Below, piece after piece: positions 11,696-24,315 of a DNA stretch of 64,000 nt. A program made the translations under genes and the position numbers. Source of the stretch: Enchytraeus crypticus (lineage: Eukaryota; Annelida; Clitellata; Enchytraeida; Enchytraeidae); contig CAJHZI010000267.1 in the NCBI GenBank assembly GCA_905160935.1, positions 206,001-270,000 on the forward strand, written 5' to 3'. The notes below the pieces were generated by a model that was not told where the DNA came from, did not search any database, and saw nothing but the letters and a program-made list of their open reading frames with translations. Position 1 is the stretch's first letter; the number at the start of each line of letters is the position of its first letter.

Positions 11696-12497
11696 GTAAG
11701 TATAACAACCGTTACATTATATTTCTTATGTAGCCATTTTTATTTAATATTAGATTCTTTAGATATAATTTATGTAAATACATTTGTAAAATATATTTAC
11801 AGTTATTATATAAACCTATCTATAGTTAACATGTTTTTCGATAGTTTATTAACTTTATTAATATAATTGCGTTTATAAGCCTATTATGTTAGCATTTTAG
11901 TAGACCTATGTCATAGTAAGTGTATTAATATTATTAATTATTTTATATTACATTAGCACTTTACTATATATAGGCCTAATTAAGTTTATTTAATATAATT
12001 GTAGTACTTATTTGTAGTACTTATTTGTAGTACTCTCTTGTTATGTTTATATTATATAAGCAATTAACGTGCTATACATTAGTATAATTGTAAAATAATA
12101 TTGGCCACTGTACATAATTGGATTTATATAATGGTGTATCTAATTTCGTAACTAAGGTAGAAATGTATTTGCAATATTCACCTTATTGATATTAGTCGGC
12201 TACATTTATGTACACGTTAGGGCCTATATCAATATTGCTATAATTATTTGTATCGGTTGAAAATATTGTGGTTGAATCAACTCTGCTAATCAAGGGGGTG
12301 CTCTTTCTATGAGCGTGAGAGAGAGAAAGCATTGCACTAAAGTGTCGAATGGTGTTTTATGATGAGACTAAGCCAAATCCGAGTAAGTCGAAGGGAATTC
12401 GCCTCTGTACCATTATTTTATTCAAATTATGCATTTTACACTTTAGATGTGAATAAGGCCTTTTGTAAAGGACCTAGTAGCAAGTCGGTGGAATCGT

Positions 12498-12649
12498 TGG
12501 GCAAATTTAGACAATTTTCCATTTAACCAGTCCAATGAATGTCCGAGATTGTAATCTCCGATCAGCGCAGCTGGGATTCGAACCCACGAGGGTTCAATTC
12601 ACTTCAGGATCTGTCATTTAATACTTCATGACGTTACCCCTACGCTATT
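12498..12649 (-). repeat. SINE family B, partial copy
   Basis: Contains GTCCGAGATT, GGGATTCGAACCCACGAGGG and ACTTCATGACGTTACCCC of SINE B but lacks the distal tail. Confidence 0.75.
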
Positions 12650-12719
12650 CAAAGTTAGAACATGTTGCTTCCTAAATGTTTTTCTTAATTAAATAACTTA
12701 AATTTTATGTATATATGCA

Positions 12720-12862
12720 GGTGGATCTACTGAAGCAATGGGAGATCTACTACTGGAGCAATGGGTGATCTTCTACTGGAGCAATGGGAGATCTACTACT
12801 GGAGCAATGGGAGATCTACTACTGGAGCAACGGGATATCTTGTACAGGATCAACAAAACCAG
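12720..12862 (+). repeat. 23-bp tandem repeat following a splice-acceptor-like site
   Basis: About five copies of a 23-bp unit containing GGAGCAATGGGAGATCTACT, starting directly after TATATGCAG. The unit resembles the start of the TRIM gene 3 exon (GGTACACCACCAGGAGCAAT). It may therefore be an expanded remnant of a TRIM exon edge, though no RING sequence follows. Because 23 is not a multiple of 3, each added unit shifts the frame. Confidence 0.45.
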
Positions 12863-12889
12863 GCTATTTTCAAATATATCGTATGGTTT

Positions 12890-13860
12890 TATGATTGATT
12901 GAATGGGATCGATTAATAGGTAGCAGTTGATTGACGGGTGTTGATTTATTGATTGGTGTTGATTGGTTGATCAGTGTTGCTTGATTATTCGGCATTGGTT
13001 GATTGATTGGTGTTGATTGATTGATTGGTGCTGATTGATTATTTGGTATTGTTTGATTGGTTGGTGTTGATTGGTTGACTGGTGTCGACTGATTATTCGG
13101 TATTGCATGACTGATCATTGTTGATTGATTGATTTGTATCGATTTATTACATTAGGTGTTGGTTTACTGATTGGTGTTACTTGATTGATTGGTGTCGACT
13201 GATTATTCAATGATTTTCGATTGATTGGTGTTAGTTGTCAAATGGTATCGATGGCTTAATCGGTATTGATTGATTCGGTTGGTGCTGCTTGCATTATTGG
13301 CAATGGTGGCTGGCTGGTGTAGACTGAATGACTGGTGTTGATTGATTAAGCGATGTTGATCGATTATATCGGCATTTCACGACTGATCGATGTCACTCGA
13401 CTGTAGGGTGCTGGTTGATGCCTCGCCAACATTTTTGGTCATCTGGCACCGCCTGGTCGTGCAACGTCGTTGGTCGGTCGGCACCGTTTGGTTGATCAAT
13501 TCTGGTTGGTTGGTTGAAGCTGGTTGGTTCATCATTCCTATTCTTCAATCAGTGCTGATTGGTTGCTGAATGCACGGTTAGTTGATCGAGCCATTCGATT
13601 GACCGATGCCGAGTGGTTAATCATTGCTGATTGTTTGGTCGATGCTGATTGGTTGATCGATGCTGGTTAGTTTCTCGGTGCTGATTGGTTAATCGTGCTG
13701 ATTGGTTGATCAATGGTGATTGATTGATGTCGACAGATCGATTGATGCTGGTTGACTGATTGATGCTGGTTGATTGATTGATTCTTGTTGATTGATTAAT
13801 GCTTGCTAATCGATCCAAGGGTGAATGTTGTTGATGATTGCTATTGATTGATTGATTATT
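12890..13860. repeat. degenerate minisatellite based on TTGATTGATTGGTG
   Basis: Nearly 1 kb of imperfect 14-26-bp units (TTGATTGGTTGATCGGTG and variants). The Asn/Gln-rich open frames on the minus strand come from the repeat alone. Confidence 0.85.
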
Positions 13861-14367
13861 GTTGTATTGATCGACTGCCTAATTTGCACATTTTATTGCA
13901 GGAACTTCAATTAAGTGTTATAGTGCTGTTTTGTTAACTGTTATATTGTTGTTGTTTTGTTTACTGTTCTATTGCATAACATGTACTGTCGCCTATGTCG
14001 GCGATCTTTAGCTTTCCTAGACAGGTACGAAATCTCCCATTTCTGATTTCTGTAAGAACAATCTGGACTCTGGATTCTGGAAATATCTAATTCTGGAGGA
14101 ATCTCTTCTACGTCTGGAACAGCCCTCGTCATCTGGAGAAGTCAGGATTCTGGATTATAGCATTCATCTGGATGCCGGTAAATATTGTAAGGTTTATGGT
14201 AATCTTCTCATTATATCTTCTGAATATTTTATAAATTTAGATTTAGTACCCTATATATACACCACTATAAACAATACAAATATACTGTACATATATTTAT
14301 ATACACCAAATACACAAAATTATATATCATAAATATTATACACAAAATAGATATACAAATATACGTA

Positions 14368-14430
14368 TCGGTTGTTTTTTGGTTGGTTTGGGTTGTTGGT
14401 TGGTTGGTTTGGTTGGTTGGTTGGTTTTTC
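14368..14430 (+). repeat. (GGTT)n-like microsatellite
   Basis: Short GGTTGGTTTGGTTGG tract. Confidence 0.8.
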
Positions 14431-14514
14431 TGTCTCTTCTCTTACTTTTTCCTTGTCTTGTTTTTTATACTTTTTCGAAATGGGAAAAAGAGCTTTTCTC
14501 TTCTTCTTATTTCA

Positions 14515-14785
14515 GACACTGAGAGGGGGTCTGACGTACACTGTGGGGCACTGTGGTGTGCGGCTGATCTCCTTGGTGTCGCATGTATGGGCAGCGGAGT
14601 GGGGGCGAGGAAATCCTGCCCTACTGCAGGGGGCCAGAGCCCTTACCCCATGATGATGCTGTCGATACGTGTGGTGACGAACTGGCACCATCTCCTCGTG
14701 GTCGTCGCTGGGCGCTCTAGCATCCTAGTGGGATCGGGGGATATCCCCCCACCCGTGAACTCTAGGTGCTGGGGCGGCAAAGTGT
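14515..14785. other. isolated GC-rich block of unknown origin
   Basis: About 270 bp, much more GC-rich than its surroundings, with readable plus-strand frames (for example CGALWCAADLLGVACMGSG). The abrupt edges and isolation suggest a fragment of a mobile element or a transferred segment. I recognise no family and see no splice signals that would make it an exon. Confidence 0.35.
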
Positions 14786-15119
14786 GCCTACCAAAACTGA
14801 AATATTTTTTACTTGTTTCTGAATTTTTTGTTTACTTTTCTGTTTTTGTTTTTAATCTTTTGTTTTTCTTGACAATACTTGTGAGCCTTTCGTTACTTTA
14901 ATATTTATTCCTCTTGGATATACATGTACTTTGTTGTTCAATGTTTTGTATTGTGATATATGAAATTAACTAAAATGTGGCTTTTGGGGTATGTTCAGAG
15001 TTATGTTGTTCGACTAGTCATTGTTTGGTGGATTTATTGGCTAACAGGCAACAATATAATGTAGTAAAATATATACAGTATAGAGTAACATTTAGTATAT
15101 ACCATAATCAAATAGTTGA

Positions 15120-15172
15120 AGTACCGATTCTCTCTCTCTCTCTCTAAGTGCACTGCCTACTGGCAGGTAAAA
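15120..15172 (-). mobile_element. LINE 3' terminus plus (CT)n
   Basis: CTCTCTCTCTAAGTGCACTGCCTACTGGCAGG in pieces: reverse complement of the terminal ~25 bp of the LINE tail family, with its characteristic GA/CT run. Confidence 0.6.
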
Positions 15173-15853
15173 ATCAAATAAGTATTTAATAACTAATATT
15201 ATTAATAAATATAATTTAATTAATATATTTAATTAAATAATATAAATTAAAAAATCAAAAATCAAATCTAAAAAGTAAAAGAAAAAATATAAAAAAATTA
15301 TAAAAACGTAATAAATAAATAAAAATATTTTTTAAAATGAGAATATATAAAAAAATACAAAAAATGAAAATGCATACAAAAAACAAAAAATCCAAATTAA
15401 AAATTAAAAAAGTAAAATTTAAAATTTAAATATCAAAGTAATTAGTAATAAAATAAAAACTAAAAAAATTACAAATTAAAATAAATTTTTAAAAAATCAA
15501 AATTTTCTTAAAAATTAAAAAAGAAATTTAAAAAGTAAAAGAAAAAATATACAAAAGTACTAAAATTGAAAACCAAATTTAACAAATTTATATAGAAATG
15601 AAAAATCTAATTATGAAATTTAAAAAAATTTTTAAAACAATATTTTATAAATGTATATTTAAAAATAAAATAATATAATAATAGACATATATCAATTACA
15701 TATATTATATAATAATACAAAATAAATATAATTATTATTATATTGTTATTATTATTTATTATTATTATTGCTATATTATTATTATAATAATTATTATTTA
15801 TATATTATAATACTACTTTATATTTCTTAAAATTATTTTATATAAATATAATA

Positions 15854-15930
<77 letters not shown>

Positions 15931-16080
15931 ATATTATATATATATATATAATATTGTAATATGTATATTATATGCACATTTATACAATATGCTTATATTA
16001 CATATATAATATATATAATATATCTATATATACATAAATGCATGTATATATTATATATATATATATATACATAATTTGCA

Positions 16081-16116
<36 letters not shown>

Positions 16117-16188
16117 CTTATATTATATATATATATACTATATATATATATTATATTATATATATTATATTATATTATGGATATATAT

Positions 16189-16225
<37 letters not shown>

Positions 16226-16761
16226 GTATTATATGCATATATTATATGCATATAAGATATATATATATATTATATCTGTTATATAATATATAAATATATA
16301 TTTATAATATATCTATATATATATATATAATATATATCGCATATATATATACATACATATATATATAATATATTATATCTATACGTGTATACGTAGCATA
16401 TATATTTAATATATAGTTATATATTAAATAAATATATATATATATATCATATAATATATATATATATATATCAAAATTTGTATATATATTATATGTAATA
16501 ATAATATTTATTTATATATAATAAATATAAATATATATTTATATATATATAAATAAATATATGTAAATATATATATATTAATATATACATATGCATATTA
16601 TGTATTTTAATTGTAATTTTAATATAAATATTTATTTATATATTTCTTATTTTATTTATTGATATATATATATATATATATATTTATTGATATATATAAT
16701 AGTATGTAAAATATATATATATGTTAAATATTTCATTTATTTATGTATGTAATAGTATATA

Positions 16762-16812
<51 letters not shown>

Positions 16813-16860
16813 TAGATATATATATAATAATAATAATATTATATATAGTATAATAAGTTC
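15173..16860. repeat. 1.7-kb AT desert
   Basis: First half A-rich with AAAAAT/TAAAA words (15.17-15.68 kb), then almost pure alternating AT with ATTATT and TATATA runs. No gene is possible. Many self-complementary stretches could extrude as cruciforms and may hinder assembly. Confidence 0.95.
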
Positions 16861-17091
16861 AATAGTGGAAATGTGACAATTTTGTCGCTTTCCCGTCCAT
16901 GTTTTTTCTATGTTTGATCATCCGGGGCCCCCTTTGCTCCGGACCCCCCCCCCCCCGTCTAGGGGGCACGGGGGGGGTGCTAGATACGCACTGGTATAGG
17001 ACGAGCTATAGCCTAATATTTGTAATATTTCTGAAAATAGCTATAGTCCAGTATATTTATGCACAAATATTAACTTTTGCAAAATTTGCGG

Positions 17092-17223
17092 TGGCTGGAG
17101 CCAGTGGAGTTATCGGTAAGATTTTCGACCGCGGATCAGTATGTGCGGGGTTCAAATCCTGGGTCTCCCGTCACTGACATCGCTTTCGAGTGAGGAAACT
17201 CGTTAACATTAGCTTTAGATTTT
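17092..17223 (+). repeat. SINE family A, copy 4
   Basis: Full-length-looking: GGCTGGAGCCAGTGGAG head, GGTTCAAATCC B box, GACATCGCTTTCGAGTGAGG body. Confidence 0.85.
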
Positions 17224-17354
17224 TTGAAGGGTCAATTTGCCGACATTTTGTAACTGTATTGGTGCTTTTGTCAATATTTAATACATACATCCCGATAGCT
17301 TGATAAAGGATTACAGTGCTATCTGCAGATAAGAAGTTCAATTGGAGCCTATTA

Positions 17355-17490
17355 CTGTCTCTCTTCTTGCATTGCCTACAGGCAGGTCCATGGTATATAA
17401 TGCCTACAGTCTTCTCTATCTTCCGTTTTCCTCTTAATGTCCACATAACGAGTGGGTCTTTCAATCATCTAACATTCCTTTTGATGTAAC
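17355..17490 (-). mobile_element. LINE 3' tail fragment
   Basis: Reverse copy of the common tail: GCAGGTCCATGGTATATAAT at the 3' end through CATAACGAGTGGGTCTTTCA, corresponding to the [22 protein letters not shown] part. Confidence 0.7.
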
Positions 17491-19044
17491 AATATTCTTG
17501 AGGAAATTCTTATGACGAGGTGGGTCCCCTATGCCTTCCTCAGCTTCGACTAACATTTACGGGGCTGGGCGTCATTAACTTGGGCCTAAAATATAGTATA
17601 AATGTCAGATTTGCAAGGCTTGAGAAGTCGGCAGCTAGTATTCTGATCTAAGACAAGAAACATTAAAGTTCCAATAAAGACAATTTAAGTATAAACTATT
17701 TCAAGTAGCAACTAATTATTTCAAGACACAATTTATACAGAATTATCAATGACTTTTACAAAATCAATAGGTAGAAAAATATTCATAAAGCATTAAGATA
17801 ATCTTCCCTAATTAATTATAAATAAATATAAAATTATTAAAAATCTTCTCATTTTGAAACTCAATTGTTAAACTAGTATATTAAGATCAAAAAAGTGCAG
17901 CTCAAGTTAAGCCATCAGCATAGAAATGATTGAAATCAAAAACAAATCAAAATATGATAGCAACGTTCCTGAAAGTTATATAATATTACTATTTAACTGT
18001 TGCATGTATGGAAATATTTAAATTTCAAATGCAAAAACCAAATAACATAATATGACTGGGTCAGATAGCACAATTGCTTGTTTAAGATCGACACATGATA
18101 AAAAATAAAAGCTTAATAACACAACTATATCATTTCAATATAAATGCTTCTAATAAGAACGATCGCTAACAATATTTACCTAATCAATGGCAAGAAAGCA
18201 AACATTAAATGTGGCTGACATAGAACAGAGTTACAAAATAATAAATTATACAATTAACATAGCTACAAAATAATAAACTAATTTTCAAAATCCAAGTAAT
18301 TGAGTTAAATTCATTTTACAAGCACTCTAAAACCAATTTATAACACCGATTCAATCAATCCATCAACACTTTATCAACAAAGTTATCAGTATCAATAACT
18401 ATATGTTACAACAAACTCGTGGCATTTTGACTCCTGTTTTATGTCGTAACGCATGTCTGCCGCCAACGAAGAACCTATAAAGGTCCATGACATCGCCTTC
18501 GAGTGAGGATACTGATGTTAACATTAGCTTTTTAGCTTCATATTGAACATGACTGAGCGGAAACAGCAACACCAGCCCCGTAGCGTAGGTATGGCCGATG
18601 GGAGGGGGGCCTGAAGAATAGCAAGGGGGGCACATGTTAAGGGGTCTGTTCCGCCGCGATGCGGCAGGTGGGGGTGTAGTTTTGCATATGGGGGTGTGTT
18701 TTGCATATACCTTGTAGTCAAAGCAATTGATATAAAGAGTGATATTTTTACTCAGGTAAGATTTGCGCTGTAGCACAAAGATTTCATAATTATGCAACTC
18801 GACGAGAGAGTGTCTAGCTCCTCAAAATCAGCAGAAATAGTAATTTCAAATTATTTCGCTGCTCAAAATAGCAGCGCAATACGGCGTCTCGCTTTGTGTA
18901 CCTCAAAGAATATGAGGTCTGGAAGCCGCGTGTTCATTGTAGGCCTATGGTAGGCCTATCTATCGCGCACTTGTTCTGGAAGTGAGCATGCATGCAAAAT
19001 GTGAAATCGTGCAATATAATTTCTTCAGGTTAATGATATAATTG
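17491..19044. other. repeat-poor stretch without a recognisable gene
   Basis: AT-rich, no exon seen. A partial SINE A body lies at 18486-18540 and a G-rich patch at 18590-18690 that could be a transposon remnant. GTAGGCCTATGGTAGGCCTA occurs near 18940. Confidence 0.5.
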
Positions 19045-19350
19045 ATTTGCAAGAGTCCTTGAAAGAGTCGGTACAAATAGACAGTTAGTCAAATAGACAG
19101 TTAGTAAATGTGATAAGAAATAGAAAGAAAAGCAGGATAGGACATATTCTAAGGAGGAGGTATACTAAAGGATGTACTTGAAAGAAGAATCCAAGGAAAA
19201 AGATTTTGAGTAAGACCGAGACATGTGTTGTTGGATGATCTGATAACAAATTCTTTTAAAAAATGAAAAGGAAGGCCGAGGATAGAATTACTTGGAAGAG
19301 TTATATGCCACGGACCTGCCGTTAGGCAGTGCACTAGAAGAGGCTAATGT
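19045..19350 (+). mobile_element. LINE 3' tail fragment
   Basis: Diverged copy covering the RNRKKSW-, GRMEG- and MKRKAEDR-encoding segments, ending CCTGCCGTTAGGCAGTGCAC. Many frame breaks. Confidence 0.65.
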
Positions 19351-20522
<1,172 letters not shown>

Positions 20523-20790
20523 ATACATGTATATATGTATATGTGTATATGTATTTAACTTTTTAATAGCTATGTATTTGAGTTAGTTAAGTGTATCTAG
20601 TGGATCTTAACCAATTACTTTGTACTTTCTAACTCAGTACTGTTAAGTTGCGCTAATTTATTTTAAGTCATATTATGTGTGTTATGTGATATTAATATTT
20701 CAGAACATTAGAGACCAGTCTAATATTAGACTTATAGATATGCAATAATCCTGGATGCCTACAATTTTGGATTGAAAATTAACATCAGGC

Positions 20791-22880
20791 ATGTCGCGTA
20801 TTTCCGGACAGGAGAAGGTAAGTAAAATGTTATCATTAAACCTAATCGCAAAATAAAACGATATAATTACGTGTATGTCACGTACATGTTGCTTAAATAA
20901 ACCGAACAATGCGGTGTAAGGCATTTCAGTCGGCTCGGAATAAGATTATGGCAAACCTACCCTGTCATCACCAGGTTTTCCAACGCCAATCCAAGTACTA
21001 ACCGAGCCCTAAGTTTTGCAGTTTAGTTTAACATCGTTTACTAAGCCGCCCCTATACCATGCGCGATAACCTCTAACCCAATTCAACGTGAGAAAATTTA
21101 GACTTGGCTCATCATTTTTCAAAGCCAGTTGTTCTAAGAAATAAGGCATTCTCTTCATAAGAATCTTAACATAACATTACAGAGTTAGGAAGTAAATATA
21201 TGCTCGTTTAAGACATCTTCTCTTTATTGTTTATGTATATACTAGTTAGTTGAAGTATTCAAACTCAAATAAGTATTCAAATTCAAATAAGTATTCAAAT
21301 TTCAATCAAATTTTTAGTAAATTTTACTAATTTCAGTGTACAGGTCACCATGAAATATCTGGAGAGCTGTGTTGGAAGTATGACAACGGCAAATTTCAAT
21401 TTCCAGTTTAATTAATCAGACCAAGTTATTCTTGAAATGGCTAAATGCTCCCGCACTCATGCTCTCTTTTTAAAATCATTCATCCAATAAGAAAACAGAG
21501 CACTACGTTTTATCAATAAAATTTATATAATAATTTTAATGTTAAATTACAAACTGTTTATATTTAAAAATTATTGGAAAATTAATTGAAAATTAATTGG
21601 ATAATACAGATAATACTAATCTTCTGAATTCATTACGATTAAATATCTTTGATTGATTAATAGCCTAGTTATTTTGGTCTAAGCAGGTAAATCCAACTGA
21701 GACAACTGAGGTTGTAGCTGCTACATCCAGTGACACAGCACTGCGACAAGGGATTAGAAACATCACGGAATGCGCTTTATGTCTCAGCACGTTGAAAGAT
21801 CCGCGCAGTCTTCCCTTTCTGCACACGTTCTGTCTAGCCTGTTTAAATGATTTGCAATTCAGTGATACTAGAGGGAAAGAGATCAGGTGTCTACTCTGTC
21901 GAAAAGATGTCGCTATTCCAGTTGGAGGATCTCAAACTCTGCCAGTTAATCATTTCATCATCAGGTTGATTCAACTGAGTAACACCAATTCTCCTCAACA
22001 GAGTGAAATACTTTGTAATGTTTGTCGATGTGTGGGTGTGAAAGAAGCGGCTGTTGGCTATTGCCTGGATTGCAGTGAACATCTCTGTCAAGCCTGCTTA
22101 AAACGACACGGAGTCCAGAAGTCTTACCTAACTCACAAAACGGTGTACTTACATGTATATTAAGACGTGGCTAAGGAGCAACTTATGAAAATGTCAGTTA
22201 CCAAATGCTCAATCCATAGAGATGAAGCTACTAAATTCTACTGCTATCACTGTAGAAAGACGGCTTGTGTGGTGTGCTATGTTTTAGATCACGTAGAACA
22301 CGCGTGCACAGATGTGGATAATGCAGCGGTAGAGTTGACCGAACAAATAGACGAGGACATTTTTGAGCTTCGAGAACTAGGAGGCCAAGTAGCAACCGTA
22401 CTTAAGAAAGTGAAACTTTCTGAATATGATTTGACCAACCAAGAGATAAGAGCTCGCCGTCAAATTACGGCTAGATATAATCAGTTGAAAGCCATTCTTG
22501 AATCGCATACCAGACAGTGTTTTAATGAGTTAGCAAAATTAGAAAGAGAAAGAAGAAAGGGAATAAAAACTGTAAAAGAAGAATGCTAGTTTGAACTAGT
22601 GACAATGAATGATTTGGAAAAGGTTGGATGGAGACGAAGACAAATGGGATGCCTAGTGACATAGAGGAAAGGGGCAGAAAGAATCATTTACAGAGCTCAG
22701 GAGTTGATGTCTTCACATAAAAGAATGATTTCTGACTGGACAAATCGCACTTCTCCAGAATTCTACAGAGCCACATTCACATCATCCGGGAACCACAGTG
22801 ATAATATGTTAGGCAAGGTCAGTGATGAAAGGCATGCTCCACCCTCAAAGAATGCAGTGGCAGCGATAATCGTATTAAAT
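20791..22880 (+). pseudogene. TRIM-family pseudogene 2
   Basis: Exon 1 20791-20817 encodes MSRISGQEK and ends at a strong GTAAGT donor in phase 0. Exon 2 starts at 21687 after TAAGCAG, also phase 0, reading VNPTETTEVV and then a RING/B-box/coiled-coil order as in the gene at 28.4 kb. Three kinds of damage are visible. The third RING cysteine is Phe (LPFLHTFC against LPCLHTFC in gene 3). Stop codons interrupt the frame at 22161-22163 and 22587-22589. The frame shifts near 22624. Homology with gene 3 continues to about 22830 (AATATGTTAGGCAAGG). The intact splice signals and long readable frame suggest recent loss. A stop-codon-readthrough or short RING-only product is possible but less likely given several breaks. 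Confidence 0.82.
20940..21062 (-). repeat. 5S-rRNA-like sequence (pseudogene or 5S-derived SINE head)
   Basis: The minus strand contains GGGCTCGGTTAGTACTTGG (20991-21009), identical to the conserved internal promoter/loop region of animal 5S rRNA, followed by GAAAACCTGGTG where 5S has GGGAATACCGGGTG. The 5' half is poorly conserved. It sits in the intron of TRIM pseudogene 2, antisense. A functional 5S gene is unlikely; a 5S-derived SINE or a retroposed 5S copy fits better. Confidence 0.7.
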
Positions 22881-23119
22881 TGACCTAATTCAAGAAGCTT
22901 TAGTGGATCCGGGCAATGGCCTCATCTATTTGCTGAAAGTACATGTGCAGGATATACAGGGCAAGTTGTCACTAAATGTACTACCAAGTCGAATTAGATA
23001 CATATAGAAATGATAGTACAAGGATTTCAATTTTAATGTCAACTGTAGGTTTTAACGGACGAGATTAATCAGTTATAAGATAAAACTCTAATTGTCCTAT
23101 TTATACAAGTAAAAATATA

Positions 23120-23250
23120 GCTTTCTTTTGATAAAAACAGAGAGAGTGAGAGAGGGAAGAGGAGAGAAAGAAAGAAAGAAAGACAGAAAGAAAGAAAAAA
23201 GAAAGGAAGAAAGAAAGAACGAAAGACAGAAAGAAATAAAGAAGGAGAGC
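23120..23250. repeat. (GAAA)n/(GA)n microsatellite
   Basis: Purine-rich run of GAAAGAAAGAAA with GAGAGA interruptions. Confidence 0.9.
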
Positions 23251-23504
23251 AAAAATAGACAAAATGCGAGATAAAAATCACCTATATTTCAATTTCAATG
23301 ATACAGAAAACTAAAAGAAGACTCAAGTAGACTATGCTGTAACTGCTAATTATGATATTACCGCATAGAGCTCTCTGACTCTTTTGTGTTTGCCACTTTC
23401 GTGTTTTTGCTTGTTTATCAAACTACTTGTACGTATAATGTTTGTATAGTCTGTGATGAGATTAACAAATAAGAAGTATCAAATAAACTAAATAAAGCAC
23501 AGAC

Positions 23505-23640
23505 ACGTTGGGTCGGAGTTAGGTTGGAGTTTGGTCGTAGTTTGGTCGAATTTAGGTCGGAGTTGCGTCGTAGTTTGGTCGAAGTTTGGTCGGAGTTGGG
23601 TTAGAGTTGGGTCGGAGTTTAGGTCGTTGAGGCGGAGCAA
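23505..23640 (+). repeat. 12-bp minisatellite GGTCGGAGTTTG
   Basis: About eleven degenerate copies of GGTCGNAGTTTG/GGTTGGAGTTGG. Confidence 0.85.
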
Positions 23641-24034
23641 TAGTAACCACATTCATTTTGTCTATCCTATAAGCATCAGAATGAGTACTACATTCATTCT
23701 ATTAAGATAACAAATTAACTATTAATTGAGCGATAATGTAAATCATTACTTAATTAATGGTCTTACTAGAACATTAATTTCGTTGTGAAAAATTTACGAT
23801 TGAAGCTTTTTAAGTAGAAATCTATATAAGCTAAGAAGCGAATGTGTATTTGTATAATAAATGATATATTTGTGCTATAAATTAAGTCATGCAATCTTAA
23901 AGGCAGTCTGACTACTAGACTAAAATGATTTATTTATCGATTTGACGTTGCTTTTTAAATGCAGAGGTTAAACATGAGAATACTGAATTAATTTGCAATT
24001 ATTAGGTTTCTACTCAGTATAAGTGCCTATATTT

Positions 24035-24315
24035 TGAGAAGGGGATATGGCGAAACGGTTGGAGTGTTCGCCTCGGATACAAGTGGCCTGGGTTCAAAGC
24101 TCAGGTCAGTCAAGGAATTATGGATATCCCCTTGGGCCACAGAAGGTTAATATTTATCGGAGCTTGCTGCCGATCGGCGCTATCAATAGTAAAGATATGA
24201 TTAACCATGGAAAAGATTAATAATAACCTACCAGGAACCTGTAAAGCGATCTCGAAGACCGGACACCGGCCATGCCACCTCTATAGTAATTGTCGGAGGT
24301 ATTTATTATTATTAT
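24035..24315 (+). repeat. SINE family C (tRNA-derived)
   Basis: The head reads GGCGAAACGGTTGGAGTG (A-box like) and GGGTTCAAAGC (B-box like) 45-50 bp later. The unrelated body ends in ATTTATTATTATTATT. This is the plain layout of a tRNA-derived SINE, different from families A and B; only one copy is seen. Confidence 0.65.
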
